Of a stretch of DNA of 64,000 nt, positions 19,398 through 29,332 are shown in pieces. A program made the translations under genes and the position numbers. This DNA comes from CBDFHF01 sp965247565 (GTDB taxonomy: Bacteria; Pseudomonadota; Gammaproteobacteria; Methylococcales; Methylomonadaceae): contig CBDFHF010000001.1 in the NCBI GenBank assembly GCA_965247565.1, forward strand, positions 248,001 through 312,000. The letters run 5' to 3'. Positions within the stretch are counted from its first letter, which is position 1. Each line of letters opens with the position of its first letter. Below the pieces are notes generated by a model. That model made no database searches, had not been told where the DNA came from, and saw only the letters and a program-made list of their open reading frames with translations.

Positions 19398-22300
19398 CTA
19401 TTTCGCCATTTGCTGGACGGAGCTTTTGACTGTTGCCGCCGTCAGTTCAAAGGTTTTGGCCTCTAAGGGTAGCGTTTTCCGGTAATTATTGTCTTCAAGT
19501 ATGGGATGAGTGTATTGGTTTTCCGTGAGGGTTGCATGTGTTGGCCGTTGTTTGTCAAGGGGTGCGGTGAGCATAACCAATCGCAACGGACTTAAGCACA
19601 TAACCGTAATCATCTACCTCCAAAGTCATTGCATGGCTGATGCGTGGATCGACAGGATTGTCGTTCGTAATGGTAATCAATAGTTTCACAGGGATGGCTA
19701 AAGAAACTGGCGTTACGATTTTCGCCGCGTGGTTGCACAAGGTTTAGTTGGTAAGTACGTTCTAAAACACTGTATGGAAACTCTGATTTTGCCGTGCCGT
19801 CATCTGAATAAATTTCCTGACGCCGGATGCTGCATTTAAGTGCTCGATTCGCTTCGCGGGTTTCGTCAGCAGCCAACTCATCAAGTGGTAATTCAGTATC
19901 AGGCATGAATTCCGCTTGGTTATCGCCCGTAAAATACTCATGCTTGGCAGGATTCTTGAAAAAAGCTTCGATCTTATTGCCTTCAAGGTAAGCACCAGTA
20001 TGGCACCATGTCTTGGTTAGGAAAGGAGGAAAGTCAAACTCACCCAGCACGGATTCGGTATCTCGCTGTTCAAGGTAAGCAAAGCCACGAAATTCCCGCT
20101 CCACACCATCGAAATAAACGTGCCGATAGCGATAGGTGCTCACCAACTGAGTATTAGAAACCAGATCGGAGTGGGTAACTTTCCCTATAACATGCACGGG
20201 GAAAGGAAGTTTAGTGATCCACGGGTGTCCATTTAGCCGGTCTTGCAAGTAAAACTGGGTAGATGCCGTATATTCCACCTTGGTTTCCGCCCCCATGTTG
20301 TTAGTGCTGTAAACCAACAAATGTGGTTTTTGTCCGCCCATGAGGTCGATGTATCGCATGGGTTGGCGTACATCAGCGGATAAGAGCGACGACCACACCA
20401 AACACGCGGCGCCATTCCCAAGAAGGTCAACTGCCGTCACCGATTTGAGGCTATCAAAATAGGGATAATGAGTCAGCTTTTTTGGATTGCTCAAGGTATT
20501 ACCGGATTGTTTGAAATACAAGTCAATGCTTTGGCCGCCGAGATAGATGATGTTTATGTTACCCGAACCATCAATATCGGCAAGGCGAATACGTTTTTGA
20601 TCAAATAGATCGGAAAAGTTAAACCATGGTGAATTGCCCATAGTGACCTTCGCCCCGAAATATCCGTAACCTAGATTTGGCCAGTAGCAAACTTCGCCAT
20701 TCCTTATTCTTACCTGATCGGTCAAGCCATCGCCCGACATTTCGGACAAACAGATAGACTGAGTCGGATCGGCAAAGATCAGCTTAGGGCCTTTTTCTTC
20801 ATCCCAGGATTCTGCCGTACGTTCACTGGAGCCAAATCCATCCTCAGCAAGGAATGGATACCAAGTAAACACGGCATCATCCGAGATCATAATATCGGTG
20901 TGACCATCACCGGTAATATCGACGAACCTTAGGTTAGGATTTTTCGAGGAAACATTCGGTGTAAATTTAGAAAGCGTAAAGTCCGACCAACCTGAACCTT
21001 CTGTCCTCTCATAAAATGCAGCGATAGTTGCATCAAATTGCACCAAGTCGAGCGACCTATCCTCGGCCAAATCCAGTAATTGTTGCTGTCCACTCCCCAA
21101 AGCTGCGCGTGGAGGTATAGCGGCAACGCGTTCAATAGCTCCAAAAGTGCCGTTACCGAGATTACATTTGTAAAACCAGGTACCTGCCTGTTCGGTTAAT
21201 ATGCCACTAAGCCCCTCACTGTCCATGTCCAGCCACTGGTAATGGGTGCCATGAAGGCCATAATGTAAGTTTTCGATGTTATCTTTATCTATTTCGTGAA
21301 CTGTTTCATCTATCTGGGCTTCGGTATATCTGAATTCCAGTTTGGGTAAGGATTTTTTATGATAAGTGCCGTCTGCTTGGTGAACATAGCCTGATTGGGT
21401 CACAGAACCGATAAAAGTCGCCACAGGATTTTCTTTGTAATCGAAATCTGTGGAACGGACAAGAAAATCATTAACCCCCAATTCTTCCTTGAAATGATGG
21501 AACATCAGAACACGTCGACATAGGCGGTAGGTACGAGTTTCAAAAGTTGTCCGATGAAAATAAAAAGGGTCTTGACGGATAGGCCAAGGTTGTAATTCTT
21601 GGGTTGAAGGTGATAACACATTATGCTCACCATAATCGAAAACTACCTCAAATAGCCAATCTGACAGCTTTGTGAGGTCTTCTCCCCGTTGTGATGGCGT
21701 TTGGTTTCCATATTTGTTATGTTTAAAATACCATTGGGAAAAGCGATTATCTATGAGCCTATTCCGCTCTTGCTGTGATGTTGGATCAATGATTTGGTTA
21801 TTCTCTGATTTATATTGATAAAGTATGGCATTGCCTTTGTCGTCATAGCTTTCGCAAATCAACCAACCAAAGACATGTGTCGGATCGGCAGGATAAGCAA
21901 TGAGGACATCTTCACGATTGCCATAAAGAGTTGTAATGTTGTCCTTGGAAATTGAGCGCCAATGGCTGATTCCAGTCTGTTTATCAGTCCAACGTTCAAT
22001 GCGGGCAAATAAGCCTTCAATTCTGGGACGGTAGTGCTGGATACTGTAGCTGTAGCCTGGCTCACTTGCGGGTGAATCGAAAGGTTTGCGTTCCAATTTT
22101 CCACCGTTATTGATTAAAACGGTAACGAGGTGTTCTGCGCCTGAAAGAATAAAAATATCGGATTCTTCGGAGTCAAAATATTGGGGTAAACGTTTATCGG
22201 TCTTACGTGTAATGGAAGGTATTGATAAGCCCCAGCTAAAACCAAATAAACTATTAACCGCACCTGAATCGTATGAAAGGGAGAGTTGGGGGCCAAAGCT

Positions 22301-22489
22301 GGAACGGCCTGGGCTGGTATCAACGGACAAAGTCATGGAACCAGTGCCAGAAACAGGACTAGCGGCAAATTTTTCGCCCATGCCTCGTATCGCACCACCA
22401 CCCTTGGGAAGTGATATTTGAGTCGCAGCAATGCTTCTTTCCTTTTCCGAAGAAGATCCCGTATCAGCTTCTTTAGATTCACCTACCAT
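19398..22489 (-). pseudogene. TcB/SpvB-like insecticidal toxin component, frameshifted and truncated
   Basis: ATG at 22489 follows AAGGA. The N-terminus has the SpvB/TcaC signature (ISLPKGGGAIRGMGEKF, then TSPGRSSFGPQLSLSYDSG). FG-GAP/VCBS-type repeats follow (for example VDITGDGHTDIMISDDAVF), then a TcdB mid-domain (YRHVYFDGVEREFRGFAY). After HPCETIDYHYER the frame shifts near 19672, continues as DPRISHAMTLEVDDYG, shifts again near 19560 into ENQYTHPILEDNNYRKTLP, and stops at 19398. The RHS-repeat half that forms the cocoon in TcB-TcC is missing. In Tc complexes TcB caps the TcA pore and encloses the toxin; this copy is probably dead. Confidence 0.85.
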
Positions 22490-22738
22490 TGTGTTCCTTA
22501 TTGTTCTTCTTACAATCAAGCTTGAATGTTTTGGAACTTACATGGGGTATATCAGCGTTAATACCCTGAATGGATTATTGCTCCTATTACATTACTGTGT
22601 CAATGAAATAATACCTTGACTTTTATACAAAATATGCTTTTGTAATCTACATCAGTTACTAACTGATGTTACGCGTCAATAGTTAAAATAAACTATAAGG
22701 ATGAATACCCAGAACTATTAAAAATATATAGCGATTAC

Positions 22739-23761
22739 TTGTTGAGCTCATTTGGTCAAACGACGGCGACGGTGTTGTCCAGCTTAATGGACGGAGCAAT
22801 CAGCCATGACCAAGTGACGCGTTTTTTAAGCTGGGATGACTATGATTCAAAACTATTATGGCACCAGGTCAAAAAGACGGTGCATGAGATCGAACAGGAG
22901 GATGGCGTATTGATCTTTGACGATACCATCCAGGAAAAGCCGTATACCGACGAGAACGAGTTACTGAGCTGGTACTTCGACAACACCAAAGGCAGGTCGG
23001 TGAAAGGCGTCAACCTCCTCAACTGTCTTTACCATGCTGGCGGCGTGGCGTTGCTGGTGGCGTTTGATCTGGTCCGTAAGCCGACTCTTTACAGTGACCT
23101 GGCGACCAAGAAGGTCAAGCGCAAAAACGAGGAAACCAAGAACGACATGTTGCGGCAGATGCTCAAGACCTGCAGGAAAAACCAGTTGAAATACCGCTAT
23201 GTGTTGGCGGACAGCTGGTTTTCAGCGTAACAGAACCTGGCCTTCGTGCGCGAAGAACTTGGCAAGCACTTTGTCGTTGCCCTGAAAAGCAACCGCACAC
23301 TGGCGTTGGCATTGGAAGACAAAATGCAAGGCCGCTTTACCCGGATCGACCAGCTGATCTGGCCGGAACAAAAACCCATTTAGGCTTGGCTCAAGAGGCT
23401 TGACTTCCCAGTACTGCTAAGCCGCCAAGTCTTTACGAACAAGGATGGCAGTACCGTGATTTTGTATTTGGCTTGTAGCGACCTCGACTGCGACATGACG
23501 GCGATTAAAGCAATCTACCAAAAACGGTGGAAAGTGGAGGTCTTCCATAAGACCCTCGAGTCCAATACGGCTTTGGCCAAGTCGCCGACCCAACGGGTCA
23601 GGAAGCAAAGCAACCAAGTCTTCCTATCGATTTACGCCGCATTCCGGCTGGAATGCATTTTGATCAAGCACAAGCTCAACCATTTCGCGCTCAGGGCCAA
23701 GCTGTATTCGAAAGCCGTACGGTTTGCTTTCGATAATTTTCAAATGCTCAAGTGTGCGTAA
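22739..23761 (+). pseudogene. IS4/IS701-like DDE transposase with two in-frame stops
   Basis: A single frame encodes a DDE transposase (SHDQVTRFLSWDDYDSK; VLIFDDTIQEKPY; YRYVLADSWFSA; then VALKSNRTLALALEDKMQG; later YQKRWKVEVFHKTLESN) but is cut by TAA after WFSA near 23230 and by TAG near 23383. The frame stays open upstream to about 22690 without a good start codon, so the N-terminus may also be damaged. It marks the tnsB-side edge of the cargo block. Confidence 0.85.
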
Positions 23762-23902
23762 CAATAACGTTGTAAATCCTGCTTATCATGCCGTTTTAGC
23801 TAAAATTGCAGATAAATTAAACAGAAATTGGTGTAAGAATTGACACCTACTTTCCGCTATGCGTTAGCTGTAGATAATAATAATTTTGACCCAAAATGAT
23901 AA

Positions 23903-24211
23903 TATCCAATAGAAACAAATAGTATTGAACAACTATGGCATAAGTTTGATTCGTTTAAGATACTAAAGTCTGCGGTAGGCAATTTAGAATATATCCCTGA
24001 TGAGGGATTTCGGATAGGGTTAACCCGTATTGTTAATTTGTTGCAAGGTACTCTTAGCGAAGATTTAATTGAAGCCTGGAATTTGTTGAAAGTACTCCAT
24101 GCGGCAGTAAGTAACCAAGACTATGTCTCAGATGCCAATTTTCGAGAGGTGTTAAAAGATGCAATTCACTTAGTAGAAGACAGAATATTCGATGAGTTGA
24201 ATAGTTTTTAA
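23903..24211 (+). pseudogene. Startless gene remnant of about 100 codons
   Basis: The frame is open for 102 codons and ends with TAA at 24209-24211, but has no ATG or GTG start near its beginning. The predicted peptide is mainly helical (for example LTRIVNLLQGTLSEDLIEAW and DANFREVLKDAIHLVEDRIF). I do not recognise the family. It is probably the C-terminal remnant of a cargo gene cut by rearrangement next to the transposase pseudogene. The flanks (23762-23902 and 24212-24470) show nothing else definite. Confidence 0.4.
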
Positions 24212-24470
24212 GAAAACTATTCAATAAATTGTACCTTCGATGATAATTTGAGATTTTGAAGGTCTGCAAAAGCCTATTTAAAAATTCAGCTTTTGAGATC
24301 CTTTAATGACGGGTTATGGCCGATAACGAGCGTTGATAATTCAACCAACTTTTGCACACAACAGACCATTGCGCTCCTCAACTATTCAACCATGTTTTGA
24401 ATGAAACGGTGCGTTTTAACAATAGTAAAAAATTTGATTTCCAACCCTAGAATGCAAATAGCCGAAAAAA

Positions 24471-26549
24471 TTACTCATCTTCATCATTAAACAACTCATC
24501 TAAATAAAGTGGGTAATCAGCATTCTCATCGCTTGCATTAGGTAGAAAAATAACATCAGCAGATTTCGATTGTTTTGTCTGCGATGGTCTATTTCCATCA
24601 CGTTCAAGCTCTAATTCTTGCACCCTTGCCTTGCCGATATTCGCCAGACGTTCTGACTTAGGTGATGTGGCAACAGGGGCTTCTTTTTCCGCGGACTTAA
24701 TAATGTTCAGTATCCGTTCTTCATGTTGTGCTCGCGTTTTATCCGCATTTAATTTGTCCTTTTGCACCTGTTTTTTCTTAGTGTTTTGCATGCTCCAGAC
24801 CTCCCAAAACGTCCGTCCCCGGTACTCCCTGGAGATATTCGATAGTCTACATACCCAAAATTCTCGACTGTTTGGCTTGTACAATAAATACACCTCATCG
24901 GCTACATTCGGATCATAGGCAACTGTCACCTTCTCAGGACGATTAGAATGCTTTGTCCTATGCATCCAACCTGCGGAGATCACTTCTGCCGATGAGTAAT
25001 AAAGACCGAACAAGCAAATGCCTTTTTCAGATGTGGTTGCCTGTTCTCTTGGTAAAAGAGCTATCCGAAGACTTTTTGCATCAGCCTTTCTTAACCGACC
25101 TGTGCGATTTTGTAACCCCCAGTTCCATAAATGCACCGGAACACAGGGTAAGTTTACTGGCATATCTTCGCTTCGATCATATTTTTCAATAGTATCTACA
25201 AAGTTGTGCATAATAATTGAAGAAATGATTATTTCTTTGAATTGAGAGACTGTTAGCTTTCCATCAAGGCGATAATCATTTCCACCGCGTTTTTTGACGG
25301 TGGAACCCGTTACAACACCAGGGGCAAATGGTTTGAATTCATCCTGAAGTGACTTAAAGTTTCTTTCTACAATTCCCTTAGCATCACCGCGATAGGGTGG
25401 TGTATTCTCAATACGAACTAGAAAACTTGATTCTAGCCCTTCGATCTGATGACCCAGCATTTCGCCTCGATCAGCTAATATTGCTTCTGGAAGTCCTGGT
25501 GTGGGCCAATCTAAATCCTGGCATTCGATACCTAGCGATTTAATCAAAGTGTTCTTATCCGTCATAGCAAGATAAAGCGACTGAATAGCTGCTACATAGG
25601 AGGGATTCTCGAAACCGATGTACCAACCTACAACTAAGCGTGAAAACACATCAACTACAATGTATAAAATAGGTCTACCAACAGGTTGTGTTCGGTCAAC
25701 ATCGGATACCAGATAAATATCGGCAATCGTGGCATCTATTTCAAAACGAGAACCAGGGCCCAATGCGTGCATTGTTGCAGTACCCGTTAATGGGCGCACA
25801 TCTTTTTTGTAATTAATATCTGATGTTTTTTTAATAATTTTTTCGGTAAAACCATATTCACGGTTATAGAAGTATTGCAACTGCCACTTTGTAGGTTTTT
25901 CAGATTCTGGGGAGTTGGGGAAGTATTGGTCATATAGCCGCTTTAGCTGCCGGTGAACAAATGGCAAGGAGACTCTATTTTCTTTTAACAAATACTTGTC
26001 GATAACGATTCTGAATAACTTTTCCGTGGGCTCATCTATCAAAGCACCGATTCCCTCAGAGTGCACTCTTGGTCGTCCTAATTTGAAATCTTTAGCCATT
26101 CGACGCTTACCTTTAGCGCCCGAATTTCTATAATCCGGCAATAGCGCATTAGGCATTTGCCCACGCTGCCAAAATTGTCTGGCAATTCGATACAAATAGG
26201 GCTTGGAGATTTTCTCTGTTTTCAATATTTCATTTAACACCTTCATCCGCACTTTTGGAAGGTAAAACATTGGCTCTTCGATCAAAGGTTTAAGAATTCT
26301 AAAATTTTTGTCCCGTATATCTGTCGCTTTTGAACCTATGTTTGGAGCTTCTATCTGAAGAAAAGCGTAAGGATCTTCTGCTCTGACAACTTTTTCATCA
26401 AGGACTAGTTGATTAATTACCTTTAGTGTTACTACTGAGGGATATGCTAATTTATCTTCTACCGGAATCCATACCACCTGGTCTCCAATTATTTTCAGGA
26501 TTCGGTATACTTCCCCCTCTAGTTTTAATACTTCATTGATCTGAAACAT
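24471..26549 (-). CDS. tnsB: TnsB DDE transposase
   Basis: TnsB is the rve-type DDE recombinase that binds the transposon ends and joins the 3' ends to target DNA. The protein has 692 residues from ATG 26549 (GGAGAG five bases upstream); Tn7 TnsB has 702. The catalytic triad is visible as D in FEIDATIADIYLV, D in AILADRGEML and E in GIVERNFKSLQ. The C-terminal tail is charged, as expected for the TnsC-interacting region. The start overlaps tnsA by 17 bp. tnsC does not follow; cargo begins 0.25 kb downstream. Confidence 0.93.
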   Translation of the reverse strand: MFQINEVLKLEGEVYRILKIIGDQVVWIPVEDKLAYPSVVTLKVINQLVLDEKVVRAEDPYAFLQIEAPNIGSKATDIRDKNFRILKPLIEEPMFYLPKVRMKVLNEILKTEKISKPYLYRIARQFWQRGQMPNALLPDYRNSGAKGKRRMAKDFKLGRPRVHSEGIGALIDEPTEKLFRIVIDKYLLKENRVSLPFVHRQLKRLYDQYFPNSPESEKPTKWQLQYFYNREYGFTEKIIKKTSDINYKKDVRPLTGTATMHALGPGSRFEIDATIADIYLVSDVDRTQPVGRPILYIVVDVFSRLVVGWYIGFENPSYVAAIQSLYLAMTDKNTLIKSLGIECQDLDWPTPGLPEAILADRGEMLGHQIEGLESSFLVRIENTPPYRGDAKGIVERNFKSLQDEFKPFAPGVVTGSTVKKRGGNDYRLDGKLTVSQFKEIIISSIIMHNFVDTIEKYDRSEDMPVNLPCVPVHLWNWGLQNRTGRLRKADAKSLRIALLPREQATTSEKGICLFGLYYSSAEVISAGWMHRTKHSNRPEKVTVAYDPNVADEVYLLYKPNSREFWVCRLSNISREYRGRTFWEVWSMQNTKKKQVQKDKLNADKTRAQHEERILNIIKSAEKEAPVATSPKSERLANIGKARVQELELERDGNRPSQTKQSKSADVIFLPNASDENADYPLYLDELFNDEDE

Positions 26550-27360
26550 GCCGACTCTCCACAAGCATATCCAGTGATTCCGTTACCAAGTCACCACACC
26601 TTAACTTGCTGTAGGGTATAGTAATATCAAAATGAAAATACCTTCGAGCCAATAAAGCCCTTATTTGGTACAAACTATCGCCCAATTCCATGTGATAAAC
26701 GGTGTCTAACTGTTTACATAGATCAATGATGGTCAAGGAAGCATTCCGTATCAGCTGAATAGAAAAGAAGTCGAAAAATCGAGACTCCTCTTCCAAGGTA
26801 AATTCTTGTGCTTGCAAACTGTAAAGCCAATCAAGATTTCTGAATACGTCCAGTGGTATTTCTTTCTCAGTAACCAAATACCAGGGAATTTCTTTTTCGA
26901 GCCAATAGCGGCGTTCGATTTCCAGTTTTTCTATTGTTCTGGACTCTTCAAGTGCAGAGCTCGTTTTTACCTGAATTGCGAAGATACGATTGTTTGGATC
27001 ACTGGTGTTAATCAAAAAATCGCTGGTCATGAATTGCTGGACGCCGCTGAACTCAGGATGCTTGATCCCAGCTGTTTCACAGAGACGTTTAGTAACAGAA
27101 ATTTCTAACGGAAATTGCTCACGAATATCAGTGGTAGAGTTGTTCCACTGCAATAAAAGAAAGGTAGCGAGTTCTAGATCTGATAGAAGATGGTGAGTGC
27201 GGTGGGTTATATGCCCAAAAATTCGATGTGAGCGTCCTTCAGAGGGAACATCGCGAACAGTAAGCCACGGTTTATATTCCTTCCCTAAACCCTGTCCTCG
27301 TCCATCCTTTATCCAACGGGCGTTTTTAGTTTCGGAATTCCAATACTGTTTCTTTGCCAT
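26533..27360 (-). CDS. tnsA: TnsA endonuclease
   Basis: TnsA cleaves the 5' ends of the transposon, giving cut-and-paste transposition together with TnsB. The 275-residue protein (Tn7 TnsA has 273) shows the restriction-endonuclease-like catalytic residues: Glu in TDIREQFPLE, Asp in FMTSDFLI and Lys in IFAIQVKTSS. ATG at 27360 was preferred over an ATG four codons upstream because AGGTGG sits eight bases before it. The gene starts about 50 bp inside the last TnsB-site repeat of the right end. Confidence 0.93.
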   Translation of the reverse strand: MAKKQYWNSETKNARWIKDGRGQGLGKEYKPWLTVRDVPSEGRSHRIFGHITHRTHHLLSDLELATFLLLQWNNSTTDIREQFPLEISVTKRLCETAGIKHPEFSGVQQFMTSDFLINTSDPNNRIFAIQVKTSSALEESRTIEKLEIERRYWLEKEIPWYLVTEKEIPLDVFRNLDWLYSLQAQEFTLEEESRFFDFFSIQLIRNASLTIIDLCKQLDTVYHMELGDSLYQIRALLARRYFHFDITIPYSKLRCGDLVTESLDMLVESRHVSDQ

Positions 27361-27410
27361 GTGAAAAGCCACCTATGCCAACCAGTATTTAGGATAGCTC
27401 AAGTGGCTTT

Positions 27411-27477
27411 TGTAAACAACTTTATTACTCTGTTAACTACTTTATTACTTTGTTAACTACTTTATTACTCTACAACA
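27411..27477. repeat. Tn7-like right end: three tandem 20-bp TnsB-binding-site-like repeats and terminus
   Basis: Three contiguous 20-base units at 27411-27430, 27431-27450 and 27451-27470 share the pattern TGTTAACTACTTTATTACTC with few differences. They are followed by TACAACA, so the element ends in ACA (TGT reading outward-in on the minus strand). Tn7 right ends likewise carry several overlapping or abutting TnsB sites ending in TGT/ACA. Confidence 0.9.
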
Positions 27478-27501
27478 GCTGGGGCGATCTTCTAGTAGCC
27501 C
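27478..27501. other. attTn7 insertion point downstream of glmS
   Basis: Twenty-four bases separate the transposon terminus at 27477 from the glmS stop codon at 27502-27504. The first five (GCTGG on the plus strand) should be the duplicated target bases and should recur at the far end of the element outside this window. Confidence 0.85.
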
Positions 27502-29331
27502 CTATTCGACCGTTACAGATTTTGCTAAATTTCTTGGCTGATCAACGTCGGTTCCTTTTAGAACTGCGACATGATAGGACAAAAGCTGTAAAGGGATAAT
27601 GTAAACAATTGGCGCAATCTCATTAGGAATTTGTGGAACTTTTACTATTTGCACGTTGGCATCGTTTGTCGATGCTAACGTTTCGTCCATAAATACGATA
27701 AGTTGCCCGCCTCTAGCACTAACTTCCTGGATATTAGATTTTAATTTTTCCAACAGGCTGTTGTTAGGGGCCACCGTAATTACGGGCATATCTGCATCGA
27801 TTAGCGCCAATGGCCCATGTTTTAATTCCCCAGCTGGATAGGCTTCCGCATGAATATAAGAAATTTCTTTGAGTTTTAATGCACCCTCCAAAGCAATAGG
27901 ATAATGCGTACCTCTGCCCAAAAATAAAGCGTGCTGTTTGTCGGCAAACTGCTCAGACAAGGTTTTAATCTCTTCATTCAGCTGCAGCACTTTTTCAATT
28001 TTGCCGGGCAGGCTGAATAGTGCTGAAGTAATTCTATCTTCCAACTCTTCACTTAATTTAAATCGCCTACCTATGGCAATGACTAATAGCATTAATGTTG
28101 CTAGTTGAGTGGTAAAAGCTTTTGTTGATGCAACTCCAATCTCCGGACCTGCTCGGGTCATTAACACTAGATCGGATTCTCTGACTAGCGAACTTTCGGG
28201 GACGTTACAGACTGTTAGAGAGTATTTTGCCCCCAGTTTTTTAGCTTCTTGTAACGCCGCCAATGTATCAGCAGTTTCGCCAGATTGTGATATGGTGATG
28301 ATGAGTGTATCAGGAGCCAATACTGGGCTACGGTATCGAAATTCGCTGGCTACTTCTATATTACAAGGCACTCCAGCCATTTTTTCGAACCAGTATTTAG
28401 CGACCATACCTGCATGATAGCTGGTTCCACAGGCCAGGATTTGAATAGCTTTTACACTATCGAAAATTTGATCAGCATCGTGACCGATTGAATTGGTTTG
28501 CAATCGGTTATTGATGAACCGGCCTTCAAGAGTTTGTGAAATAGCAAAGGGTTGTTCATAAATTTCTTTCAGCATGTAATGACGATACTCGCCTTTGTCT
28601 ACTGAATCGGCGGTCAGCTGGCTCTCTTTGATGGGTCGAGTGACTATTTGGTCGTTTAGATCATAAATAACCAACTCGTCGATTTTTATGGCCGCAATAT
28701 CGCCATCTTCCAGAAAAATGAATCGCTGAGTGACCGGTAACAAGGCGGCCACATCAGAGGCGATAAAATATTCGCCAATACCCACACCAATAACCAGTGG
28801 ACTGCCCTTGCGGCAGGCAATCAGAATATTAGGTTCATCACTGCATACGATACCTAACGCATAGGCACCTTCAAGTTTTTGGACTGTTTTCTTAACAGCA
28901 TTTAACAAGCCGTCTGTGGTTTCCATGGTGTGGAATATTTCGTGAACAATCACCTCGGTGTCTGTTTGCGAAGTAAATTCAAAGCCTATTGCTTTCTGTG
29001 CGCCCCGTAATTGCTCATGATTTTCAATAATGCCGTTATGAACAACTGCGACTTTGTTACGACTAACGTGCGGGTGTGCATTTTCAGTGCTAGGCTTACC
29101 ATGAGTTGCCCAGCGGGTATGTGCTATACCGATATGTCCTGAAATTGGATCTGCTTCTAGCAGTTGTTCAAGCTCGTTAACTTTTCCTAACGCCCTTTTT
29201 CTATAAATGTTTTGATCGTGAACAACCGCTAATCCGGCTGAATCATAGCCACGGTATTCCAAGCGTTTTAATCCTTCCAGTAGTATCGGAACTACATTAC
29301 GCTGCGCGATTCCACCTACAATTCCACACAT
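27502..29331 (-). CDS. glmS: Glutamine-fructose-6-phosphate aminotransferase (isomerising)
   Basis: Makes glucosamine-6-phosphate from fructose-6-phosphate and glutamine, the first step towards UDP-GlcNAc for peptidoglycan and LPS. The start was set at the ATG of MCGIVGGIAQR, since Cys2 is the N-terminal nucleophile after Met removal; this gives 609 residues, as in E. coli. An N-terminal glutaminase domain (GIAHTRWATHGKPS) is followed by two SIS domains (CGTSYHAG; SQSGETADT). The C-terminus, PRNLAKSVTVE, is the conserved stretch whose DNA is read by TnsD. It lies just after glmU, the usual order. Confidence 0.97.
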   Translation of the reverse strand: MCGIVGGIAQRNVVPILLEGLKRLEYRGYDSAGLAVVHDQNIYRKRALGKVNELEQLLEADPISGHIGIAHTRWATHGKPSTENAHPHVSRNKVAVVHNGIIENHEQLRGAQKAIGFEFTSQTDTEVIVHEIFHTMETTDGLLNAVKKTVQKLEGAYALGIVCSDEPNILIACRKGSPLVIGVGIGEYFIASDVAALLPVTQRFIFLEDGDIAAIKIDELVIYDLNDQIVTRPIKESQLTADSVDKGEYRHYMLKEIYEQPFAISQTLEGRFINNRLQTNSIGHDADQIFDSVKAIQILACGTSYHAGMVAKYWFEKMAGVPCNIEVASEFRYRSPVLAPDTLIITISQSGETADTLAALQEAKKLGAKYSLTVCNVPESSLVRESDLVLMTRAGPEIGVASTKAFTTQLATLMLLVIAIGRRFKLSEELEDRITSALFSLPGKIEKVLQLNEEIKTLSEQFADKQHALFLGRGTHYPIALEGALKLKEISYIHAEAYPAGELKHGPLALIDADMPVITVAPNNSLLEKLKSNIQEVSARGGQLIVFMDETLASTNDANVQIVKVPQIPNEIAPIVYIIPLQLLSYHVAVLKGTDVDQPRNLAKSVTVE

Positions 29332-29332
29332 G

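Larger units (their letters stand above)
1..27477 (-). mobile_element. Tn7-like transposon, right (glmS-proximal) part; left end outside window
   Basis: All five Tn7 transposition genes are recognisable (tnsA, tnsB, tnsC, tnsD, tnsE), all on the minus strand. The right end abuts the glmS 3' end with 24 bp between the glmS stop and the transposon terminus, the spacing known for attTn7. Unusually, tnsAB and tnsCDE are separated by about 19 kb carrying IS remnants and a toxin/encapsulin-like cluster. No left end is seen; the partial restriction-type gene at the window start suggests that more cargo follows. The 5-bp target duplication predicted from the right flank is GCTGG. Confidence 0.88.
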
